Below, piece after piece: positions 43,631-50,695 of a stretch of 56,218 nucleotides of DNA. Positions within the stretch are counted from its first letter, which is position 1. Each line of letters opens with the position of its first letter. The position numbers and the translations under genes are program-made. The stretch comes from Flavobacteriales bacterium (lineage in GTDB: Bacteria; Bacteroidota; Bacteroidia; Flavobacteriales_G; Salibacteraceae), in the NCBI GenBank assembly GCA_018660685.1, contig JABJJW010000019.1, positions 1 through 56,218 of the forward strand, read 5' to 3'. Below the pieces are notes generated by a model that was not told the DNA's origin, ran no database searches, and saw only the letters and a list, made by a program, of their open reading frames with translations.

Positions 43631-44665
43631 ATGAGACTAGAGTTGACCTTTGCAATTATTCTTGTGATCACTGGCGCCGGAACGTCCATTATCGGATGTA
43701 AGAACAATGTAGCAGAACCTGAACCCAATGATTTGCCGGTATTTAATCCTACTAGGGTGGAACTTGAATACCCTAGTTGGTTTCCTGAAATGCCACTGGC
43801 AACTACAAATCCTCTCACTGTAGAAGGCATTGAGCTCGGACGGAAATTGTACTACGACCCGTTACTTCATCCACAGGGCACGATGTCCTGTTCATCTTGC
43901 CATCAACAAGACCAAGCATTTACTATTAATACTTCTGGGACGGCCGTCTTAGCTCATGTAAACCTCGGTTGGTCGAATACCTTCTTATGGGAAGGAGGTG
44001 TCGAAGGGACAATTGAGGACATTATGCTTTTTGAGGTTGAAGAATTTTTCAAAACGGACGTCTCGAGAATTGAGACTAAGAGTGAGTACCAATCCATGTT
44101 TTATGCTGCATTCGGGGAGCGCGATATCGACGAAGAATTGTGTGCCATGGCATTAGCCCAATTCTTTCGGACCATGATTTCATCGAATTCTAGATTTGAT
44201 CAGTATTACCCTGGAGATATCCAACCCAATGCCGATGAACTAGAAGGCTACTACATATTTAATTCAGAGCGGGGCGATTGTTTTCATTGCCATGCCCCAC
44301 CACTTTTCACGGACAACGAATTTCACAACATTGGATTGGATTCAACTTTTGATGAATCGAATAGTGGTCGCTTCAATGTGACGGGAAGCGAATTGGATCG
44401 CGGAGCTTTTAAAACTCCAACGCTTAGAAACATAGAACTCACTGCACCTTACATGCATGACGGAAGGTTTAGCACGCTCGAGGAAGTGATTGAACACTAT
44501 GACAATGGGGTGCATTCGTCAAACACACTCGACCCAATTCTCACTAAGGCAGGAAAAGAGGAGGGATTAAATCTGACTGATGGAGAAAAGGCAAGTTTAA
44601 TTGCGTTTTTGATATCGCTAACGGATCCAACGTTCACTTCAGACTCAGAGCTGAGTGAGCCATAA
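43631..44665 (+). CDS. MbnH/MauG-like diheme peroxidase-family protein
   Basis: 344 aa. N-terminal signal with a lipobox-like SIIGC. Two c-heme sites, CSSCHQQDQAF and CFHCHAPPLF, plus GRKLYYDPLLHPQG, FKTPTLRNIELTAPYMHDG and an ENLTLEEVIEHY-like STLEEVIEHYDNG segment, all standard for the bacterial cytochrome c peroxidase/MauG family. Members oxidise protein residues (MauG, MbnH) or remove H2O2. The tight link to the MbnP-like gene makes tryptophan-to-kynurenine maturation the likeliest job; classic peroxidase is the alternative. Confidence 0.88.
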   Translation: MRLELTFAIILVITGAGTSIIGCKNNVAEPEPNDLPVFNPTRVELEYPSWFPEMPLATTNPLTVEGIELGRKLYYDPLLHPQGTMSCSSCHQQDQAFTINTSGTAVLAHVNLGWSNTFLWEGGVEGTIEDIMLFEVEEFFKTDVSRIETKSEYQSMFYAAFGERDIDEELCAMALAQFFRTMISSNSRFDQYYPGDIQPNADELEGYYIFNSERGDCFHCHAPPLFTDNEFHNIGLDSTFDESNSGRFNVTGSELDRGAFKTPTLRNIELTAPYMHDGRFSTLEEVIEHYDNGVHSSNTLDPILTKAGKEEGLNLTDGEKASLIAFLISLTDPTFTSDSELSEP

Positions 44666-44670
44666 AGTGG

Positions 44671-45990
44671 TCAGCCGAGTAGTCTTCGTAGAGCCGAATA
44701 TATTAAGGTTAGGAGCCCAATCATCAAGAAGAAACCTGCACAGGCAAAGGTGAATAGGTAAGGCTCAGCATCGCTCATTACGGATGCGAAGGCTTGGTTG
44801 CTATTTGAGCCTTTCACAATTCCAGCTCCCAACAATGCAAACCAAAAGACAGCCAAACTTATTTGAGTAATCCAAAAGCCAACTGATGTCGTTTTGTCCC
44901 CATTAAACCCTTCTTTCGCTGGCATCAATTCACGAATGATGAAATAAACGGATGCCATTAAAATCATGGTGTTTATTCCGATTGTACTCCCCATCGAATG
45001 CGCAACCGTAATGTGGGTGCCATGTGTGAAAATGTTGATCGCCGGGATGGATATGGCTAAGGCAAGGGCGAGATTAAGAAAGATCCATATTTCGGAAGCG
45101 AAAAGGAATCGGTAGGCGAATAGATGCTGGTGTTTTTGGTAAGAACTCAATGTGCTTCTCCAATCCCAAATGATTTTTCCCAGGATGAAAAGTTCAGTCA
45201 TGCTCACCAAATAGGCGAAGTGTCTTATCCACGGTGCAGAAGGGACAAAGTAGGTGTGATGAGCCCAGCCGAACAACAAATTGGTGAATCCAAGAAGAAA
45301 CAATCCAAAGGCCATTTTTGATTTAGCGAGATCCTCGTTTCCGCTGATTTTGGTCATTAGAAAAATAGCCGTGCCATACACCATCATATTCCACGAACCG
45401 ACTAAGGCGCCATACGCCTTCCATTGAATGGTGATTTCTCGAATAATGTTCTCTGTAAAGTGTGGGAATATCCATAGATAAGCCTCGGATAATGTCAAGA
45501 AAAAGAACACTATTCCAGTTCCCCACATCCACATATAGACGGGCCATGGACCGGTTTTTTTCCTAAGAGTTATGAAATAATTGACTCCGAAGAAAATCCA
45601 AGAAACGAATATGGGTATCGCAAGAACAGGAGGGAACTCCCAATATTCTCTGCCTCCGAATTTCCCGCTCACATAAGCTGCTAGTATTAGAAGGCCAGTA
45701 ACGAGGAAGAATGCAAAATGCAGTTTAATCAAGCCTCGAAAGCGCCATTGAAGATTAGAGTAGCGAGGTACGTAGTAATAGATTCCTCCGGCAGCAGTGC
45801 TAAATATCCAAGCCACAACCATAGAAACATGTAAGGGTCGGGACTTAAAGAAGGGTAGGGCCTGGATGAAGTCAGGATACAGAAATTGGAACGCAGCAAC
45901 TAAGCCGAAACAAATGCCTCCGGCCAATGAAAACAATCCCAAGACGACAAACCAAAGGCCTTCATTGCCCTTTTTCTTCATATGCTCCAT
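44671..45990 (-). CDS. NorB-like heme-copper-superfamily subunit with altered ligands
   Basis: 439 aa from ATG 45990, about 12 membrane helices, overlapping norC-like by 29 bp. Preserved: SRPLHVSMVVAWIF (helix II, heme b His54), FGWAHHTYF (His244-His245, metal-B ligands), THGTHITVAHSMGSTIG (helix X, heme b3 His331), and Glu266. Against cytochrome-c NO reductase (H-LWVEG...; HH; AHGH) the helix VI His is Tyr193, the next Glu is Val197, and the second helix X His is Met333. It likely reduces NO to N2O using electrons from the NorC-like cytochrome, as the product then feeds NosZ. The replaced ligands make the exact chemistry uncertain. No norQ/norD is nearby. Confidence 0.8.
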   Translation of the reverse strand: MEHMKKKGNEGLWFVVLGLFSLAGGICFGLVAAFQFLYPDFIQALPFFKSRPLHVSMVVAWIFSTAAGGIYYYVPRYSNLQWRFRGLIKLHFAFFLVTGLLILAAYVSGKFGGREYWEFPPVLAIPIFVSWIFFGVNYFITLRKKTGPWPVYMWMWGTGIVFFFLTLSEAYLWIFPHFTENIIREITIQWKAYGALVGSWNMMVYGTAIFLMTKISGNEDLAKSKMAFGLFLLGFTNLLFGWAHHTYFVPSAPWIRHFAYLVSMTELFILGKIIWDWRSTLSSYQKHQHLFAYRFLFASEIWIFLNLALALAISIPAINIFTHGTHITVAHSMGSTIGINTMILMASVYFIIRELMPAKEGFNGDKTTSVGFWITQISLAVFWFALLGAGIVKGSNSNQAFASVMSDAEPYLFTFACAGFFLMIGLLTLIYSALRRLLG

Positions 45991-46375
45991 ACCACGAGAA
46001 ATTATAGTTTTCGGGAGTGTACTTTCCATGAGCATCGACGAACTCTAGGAACTTGACCAGTTGATCTACCTCGGTTTGTGTGAACTGAAAATTGGGCATT
46101 TTCTGAGTTCCAAACTCAATAAAAACACGTGCATAATCTGAGCCTTTGCCTTCGACAGATATAACGTTCGTCAAATCGGGCCCCATGTAACCTCCAAGTC
46201 CATAGAACTGGTGGCATGCTACACAATTGTTTTCTCGAAATAATCTCTGGCCAGAAGCAACATCTGCATCATGTACTATCGGAAGAGGGGTAGCAGTTCC
46301 ACTAGTATAAGCCACAACTGAGTAAATGACGCCAATAGCGCACAAGGTCCAGTATATGATGTGCTTGACTTTCAG
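45962..46375 (-). CDS. NorC-like membrane-anchored cytochrome c
   Basis: ~137 aa. A single N-terminal helix (KHIIYWTLCAIGVIYSVVAY) is followed by one c-heme site NNCVACHQFYGLGGYMGPD, then MPNFQFTQTEVDQLVKFL with the Met ligand, then a WYGAYEEKGQ end. This matches the NorC subunit of cytochrome-c NO reductases. The anchor starts at a CTG (46375) one base after the upstream stop; the first standard codon, TTG 46345, would cut the helix. Translation is probably coupled to the upstream gene. Confidence 0.85.
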   Translation of the reverse strand: MKVKHIIYWTLCAIGVIYSVVAYTSGTATPLPIVHDADVASGQRLFRENNCVACHQFYGLGGYMGPDLTNVISVEGKGSDYARVFIEFGTQKMPNFQFTQTEVDQLVKFLEFVDAHGKYTPENYNFSWYGAYEEKGQ

Positions 46376-46376
46376 A

Positions 46377-48176
46377 CTATGTCAAATGATTAAGTGAAAG
46401 TTTTGTAGAATTCAATGCAAGCTGAAGCGCATCGAGGTCGGCTCGAAAACATTTCTCTTTCTCGACAATCGAATTCGAAACTTCAGAGATGAGCTGAGAG
46501 TAGTAATCGATGCCTGAATTGAGATTGGATCGAAACGCTTCTAAATATTGAATCTGTTTTTGGCTGATCTCGGATTTTTGTTCTTCCCATTTCTCCTCAA
46601 AATAGTCCACGTACATTTTGAGTTCTTTCAAAAACATATTAGGACGATTGCGTTGGTTAAGAACACTGGTTCGTCCGTAAATATGATCAACCATATCTTG
46701 AAGCGACACGGAGTTGGAGAAGTAGGCCAAATTGGGCCCGGGGCAAACTACCACACCTTCCATTCCCTTGTACATCTCTAGTTTGTAATTCTTCAGCGAG
46801 GCATTGGCTAACCCAACACACAAACAGATTTTCTCAGTCACCTTCTTAACTGCAGAGGCGAGCATCCCATCATCCTCAATCGTTGTTTTGAGCTCGGCAA
46901 TCTTTTTCTTTTGGTAGCTATTGGAAGCTGTGCATAGTGGCTTATCACCGAATTCAGTGTTAAAGGCGAGATGTTTCTTAAAGCATGGTGAACCAGGCTT
47001 CCCAGATTCAATTCTTGAATCCCTTTGCACTTCGGAGGAGGTATGCCTAACCGTGTTAAAACGAACACCAAGGGGCGATACATCGCTTAAAAAGTAATCT
47101 TCCTCCTGAGACTCTTCCAATAATTCCAGTGTGTCTATATCAATATTCACCGCCTCAGGAACCATCAGAAATGGAGATCCCCAACCTACTGATTTAGCAC
47201 CATACTCCGTTCGGAGCAAGTTGTGTTCTAATTCATTCCCAACACCTCCTTGAACGGAAATGTCAATGTCTAGCTCGGAAGGAATGTGATCTATTTTATC
47301 TTCAATGGCCGAAGCGTATAAGGAGAACAGTTCGGTCTTCAAATCGGGCATATTTGAATTGAACTCATGCATAATAGGCCCGAGTAAATGTCCTTGAGTT
47401 GCAAACGCATGCCCTCCACAATTCAAACCAGATTCGATTCGATATTCATTGACCCACAATCCTTTTTTGGCGAGCATCTTACCCTGAACTTGTGCTGACC
47501 GGAAGTCACTAACCTTCAGAATGATCCTTTTGCTGAACTCCCCAATCTCATTTGGTAGAAACTCCTTAAACGAAGACATATATCCAAAGAGCCTAGGATT
47601 TAATCCTGCTGACAGAACCACCGAAGATTTAATTTTACTTGTAACGAAACCGCGAAGAGCAGCATGAGCCTCATTGAATTCGATTGGTTTTGGGGTCCTA
47701 TTTGAATCCAAGGAAGGACCATCGATTTTAGTCATGATGTTGACATCAATGGAGCCAGTGCTCATCAGACCAAGTAGATCTTGTTGTAATCTGGGTTTAT
47801 CGTGTTCTCCAGCTTTCAGCATTAACCGGTATTTCTCTTTGAGCGGAGAATCGGGGAGCATCTCGAAATATTTTGAAAGCTCACTCCCCGAATTGAATCC
47901 AGAAGATTTGAGATTCTTAAAGTTGATATCCACAATATCTTTTACGAGGTTGAGGTATGCTGAAATTCTTCTCGCTCGTCCGTCGTTGTCAGAAATTGGA
48001 ATTAATTCAAAATCAAGATCATACTTCTTCGCATAGTGCATGCGCATTTTTTCGGTCAGACTATGATCAATTATGGATATGACTGAGTCAATTCCATAGT
48101 GAGCTACTCTGATCGGTGTATCGATCGTGTAGCTTGTTCCCATTACAGGAATGTGAAATGTGTGTGGTTTTGTCAT
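46377..48176 (-). CDS. Unidentified 599-aa protein in the norCB operon
   Basis: No family recognised. The N-terminus (FHIPVMGTSYTIDTPIRVAH then YGIDSVISIIDHSL) and a later stretch DISVQGGVGNELEHN followed by YGAKSVGWGSPFLMVPEA resemble the start and phosphate-gripping loop of FMN-binding TIM barrels. Distinctive motifs: SGLNCGGHAFATQG (Cys253), GSPCFKKHLAFN (Cys398), KPLCTASNSY (Cys415), KICLCVGLANAS (Cys451, Cys453) and VVVCPGPNLAYFS (Cys478). The last ~90 residues look helical or coiled. No signal peptide, so cytoplasmic. It is 11 bp after the TDO gene and its stop is 1 bp before the norC-like start. A flavin and/or Fe-S enzyme is the best guess, at low confidence. Confidence 0.8.
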   Translation of the reverse strand: MTKPHTFHIPVMGTSYTIDTPIRVAHYGIDSVISIIDHSLTEKMRMHYAKKYDLDFELIPISDNDGRARRISAYLNLVKDIVDINFKNLKSSGFNSGSELSKYFEMLPDSPLKEKYRLMLKAGEHDKPRLQQDLLGLMSTGSIDVNIMTKIDGPSLDSNRTPKPIEFNEAHAALRGFVTSKIKSSVVLSAGLNPRLFGYMSSFKEFLPNEIGEFSKRIILKVSDFRSAQVQGKMLAKKGLWVNEYRIESGLNCGGHAFATQGHLLGPIMHEFNSNMPDLKTELFSLYASAIEDKIDHIPSELDIDISVQGGVGNELEHNLLRTEYGAKSVGWGSPFLMVPEAVNIDIDTLELLEESQEEDYFLSDVSPLGVRFNTVRHTSSEVQRDSRIESGKPGSPCFKKHLAFNTEFGDKPLCTASNSYQKKKIAELKTTIEDDGMLASAVKKVTEKICLCVGLANASLKNYKLEMYKGMEGVVVCPGPNLAYFSNSVSLQDMVDHIYGRTSVLNQRNRPNMFLKELKMYVDYFEEKWEEQKSEISQKQIQYLEAFRSNLNSGIDYYSQLISEVSNSIVEKEKCFRADLDALQLALNSTKLSLNHLT

Positions 48177-48187
48177 TGAAATGTTTT

Positions 48188-49138
48188 CTAATCTAAGATG
48201 GCGTAACTCTCTAGGTTGTCAACGCCCCAGTTTTGTAGTTCATTCTCACTCCATAGGCTTGGGAAGAAGATTCGCTTTTGATACTTTGGGTGCATGTACT
48301 TCTGCCAATCGCTTCCACCAGTGGCTTCCACTTCCGTGTCTCCGCTGTTTAAGTATTTGCCAGCAGCATCGTAGTGTGCCATGACCCATCTTACATTGAC
48401 AGTGTGGTCGTAGTGCCTCATCGCATTTCTCAGCTCAACGTTTTGTTGATCGGCTTCAGGAAGCGATTGGAACTTAGAATAGAGGTTTAATGTGTTGTAC
48501 GTCTGCATGAAGACTATGAAATCGTCCATGTACCTCTCTTCGAACAATGTTAGAAGGGTTGATTTTTCGCCGGTTTCGTGATTCTTTCCTGCGGCTTGCC
48601 AATAGAGGTGATCATATGCATGCTTAAAAGGTGTATCTCGGTCTATGGTCTTTCTAAATCGTATATCAATGAGATTGATCAACTCCGTAGAAGCGAATTC
48701 GATCATTCGATACTGTGCACTCTGAAATCCGCTTGCCGGCGTCAATGTGTTTCGGAATTTCATGTATTGCTCAACTTCCATTCCATCTCCCATTACATTG
48801 AAGCTGGATGCCAGCATGTCAAAATAGCGGCTAATCCTTCCTAGTCTGGTGGCGAAGAAGGTTGTAGTAATGTTTTTATTGAATGCTACCTGCTCAATTT
48901 CCCATAGAATCATCTTGAACAAAAGCTCATTTACCTGATGATACATGATGAAGACCATTTCATCCGGAAGATTGGTTCTTTTCGTCTGCAAATTCAGCAA
49001 TGCGTCGGTTTGAACGTAATCCCAGTATGTAATCGGTGTTGAATGAAGCAGCCCTTCTAAGTGAACATCCACGTTCTGGCCTATTTCATCGTACTTCTGT
49101 TGCAGCTTATCGAGCAGCTCGTTTCTTTTTTGATTCAT
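48188..49138 (-). CDS. Tryptophan 2,3-dioxygenase
   Basis: 316 aa from ATG 49138. Heme enzyme that converts tryptophan and O2 to N-formylkynurenine. Motifs: TPITYWDYVQTDALLNLQ, EMVFIMYHQVNELLFKMIL (distal His and substrate region), PASGFQSAQYRMIEF (the conserved GFQS), and TVNVRWVMAHYDA (proximal heme His region). No kynureninase, kynurenine monooxygenase or formamidase is in the window. It is the first gene of an operon with the 599-aa protein and NorC/NorB-like genes, under an FNR-type box. Confidence 0.93.
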   Translation of the reverse strand: MNQKRNELLDKLQQKYDEIGQNVDVHLEGLLHSTPITYWDYVQTDALLNLQTKRTNLPDEMVFIMYHQVNELLFKMILWEIEQVAFNKNITTTFFATRLGRISRYFDMLASSFNVMGDGMEVEQYMKFRNTLTPASGFQSAQYRMIEFASTELINLIDIRFRKTIDRDTPFKHAYDHLYWQAAGKNHETGEKSTLLTLFEERYMDDFIVFMQTYNTLNLYSKFQSLPEADQQNVELRNAMRHYDHTVNVRWVMAHYDAAGKYLNSGDTEVEATGGSDWQKYMHPKYQKRIFFPSLWSENELQNWGVDNLESYAILD

Positions 49139-49160
49139 GTTCCTTGACCCCTTAATTTTG

Positions 49161-49204
49161 CAAAAGTGACGATGTATTCGTCTCAATACTATGACGGAAG
49201 TCAT
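49161..49204 (-). promoter_or_regulatory. FNR/DNR-type box and -7 element of the TDO-norCB operon
   Basis: ATGACGGAAGTCAT (49191-49204) is a perfect ATGAC-N4-GTCAT palindrome. On the minus strand, exactly 22 nt later stands CACTTTTG (49168-49161), one mismatch from TAnnTTTG, and the ATG is 23 bp beyond. The box centre again falls 29.5 bp from the -7 element. Confidence 0.8.
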
Positions 49205-49334
49205 TTTCTAACCCAATATCCAAACTTTTCCCAGTGTTTATCGTATGGGTAAATACCTCGAAGGACCACGATGAAATTGGGTAGGATGTCGAAAATCGAC
49301 GTAAATTGAGGCTGTATTTGCGCTGAACGGATTA

Positions 49335-49867
49335 ATGAGCAAGCTACGACTGAATAGATTTATTCGAATAGTTCTCTTAACGGGACTGTTTTTTTATGCC
49401 CTAAACTCAATGGCGCAAGTCACGTGGGACGGTGGTGCATCAACCCTACTTTGGTCAGATGGAGATAACTGGAATCCAAATGGTGTTCCAGCAATGACGA
49501 CGATGATGTCGTCATTGCTGGAAACTATACGGTTTCAGTAACAAGTTCCGATTCATGCGCAAGCATTGAGCTATTTCCTGAGAATTCAAACACTCGTACA
49601 ATCAACCTCGTGATTACCAATGGAGCTCACTTAGGAGTTTCGGGTGACATTGACATGGAAGATCGAGATAGATCTACCCATCGCTGTCACCTTGACGTAG
49701 AGGACGGTGCTTCCTTAACGGTTGCAGGAGACTTGAACATGAATAAAGATGACGGCTCCAGCAATGACAATGATATGTTGCTCCGAATTTCTGACGATGA
49801 CAGTAGGGTCAGGGTCAAAGGCACCCTCGTTGGCGATTTTTCTGGAAACAACAAGAATGGCAAATGA
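49335..49867 (+). pseudogene. Secreted repeat protein remnant, frameshifted and 3'-truncated
   Basis: ATG 49335 starts a signal peptide (IVLLTGLFFYALNSMAQ) and WSDGDNWNPNGVPA, a pattern of T9SS-secreted surface proteins. Around 49491-49496 one base seems lost: the other frame continues naturally as DDDDVVIAGNYTVSVTSSDS, then ENSNTRTINLVITNGAHLGV and GDLNMNKDDGSSNDN. The frame stops at 49867 where sequence of a flavodoxin-type gene begins. The rest of the gene, including any sorting domain, is missing. Confidence 0.75.
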
Positions 49868-50186
49868 ATATGACATGTTCGTATTCGCAACTCCAGTCTA
49901 TTGGTATTCGATGAGTGGAAAGATGAAAGCCTTTTTTGATCGATTGTCCGATTGTGTCAGAATCGAAAAGGAAACAGGGCGGAAACTACGAGGTAAGTCA
50001 ATGGCAGTGTTGAGCAATAGTAAGGATCAAATCAGTTATCCCTCTTTATTTAAAGCCTTTGAACTTAGTGCTGATTATCTAGGAATGACTTATTGTGGTC
50101 AGCTTCACACTTGGACCTCCGGTGGTGAGATTCCAAAAGAAGTTCAGAAGTCAATTCACGCCTTTGCTCAAAATCTTTCTCATTAG
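49851..50186 (+). pseudogene. Flavodoxin-fold NAD(P)H oxidoreductase, 5'-truncated
   Basis: RMANEYDMFVFATPVYWYSM, then KMKAFFDRLSDC, then KSMAVLSNSKDQ and TWTSGGEIPKEV are the middle and C-terminal parts of a flavodoxin-like NADPH-dependent FMN reductase. The N-terminal ~55 residues with the FMN phosphate loop (SxRxxGNT type) are absent; upstream DNA belongs to the preceding remnant in another frame. The two genes meet within 49845-49867, probably by deletion. Confidence 0.75.
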
Positions 50187-50227
50187 ATTCTTTGACTCAT
50201 GTTTTGCGCGTTAAGTAATTTCACGGA

Positions 50228-50695
50228 GTGAAAATCCTAACGATCACATTCTTAGGCGTATTGCTACTAGGCTGTAGTAACAAAGCCAAAGCCGTCATTG
50301 ACACTCCCGAAGCTCCACAAGTCAAGGTGGAGTACCAAGATCACGTTGCTGGATCTGTGATGGATGTGTCTAATTCAAAAGTGCAAGCCAAACTTGTATC
50401 GAAAAGCAATATGGCTGATGTCGCTGAAGACTCACCATGCTCTATTACAGAATGTATAGGATGTTTTGAAATTCAGGAGATAATTCATTTCGGATCAAAC
50501 TTTCACGGACAGCTTTCTGAAGGACAATTGGTAGAAGCCGAATTTGAGTTTACCCTTTCAGAGACTTCGAGTGATTTTCCTGAATTGAATGAGGCTATGC
50601 CTGGACTTAATGTTGGGGATGTTTTTGTCGCCGAGTTATTTGAGAATTTTGATGAAGGAAAGGTTTCCATTCGTCTATATGAATTGAAGAAATGA
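50228..50695 (+). CDS. Small cysteine-containing lipoprotein
   Basis: 155 aa from GTG 50228. VKILTITFLGVLLLGCSN is a lipoprotein signal. The mature part has a Cys cluster SPCSITECIGCFEIQ and a beta-rich C-terminal half (GQLVEAEFEFTLSETSS, VGDVFVAELFENF). No family recognised. The stop overlaps the start of the next gene (ATGA, 50692-50695), so both are translated together. Confidence 0.7.
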   Translation: MKILTITFLGVLLLGCSNKAKAVIDTPEAPQVKVEYQDHVAGSVMDVSNSKVQAKLVSKSNMADVAEDSPCSITECIGCFEIQEIIHFGSNFHGQLSEGQLVEAEFEFTLSETSSDFPELNEAMPGLNVGDVFVAELFENFDEGKVSIRLYELKK

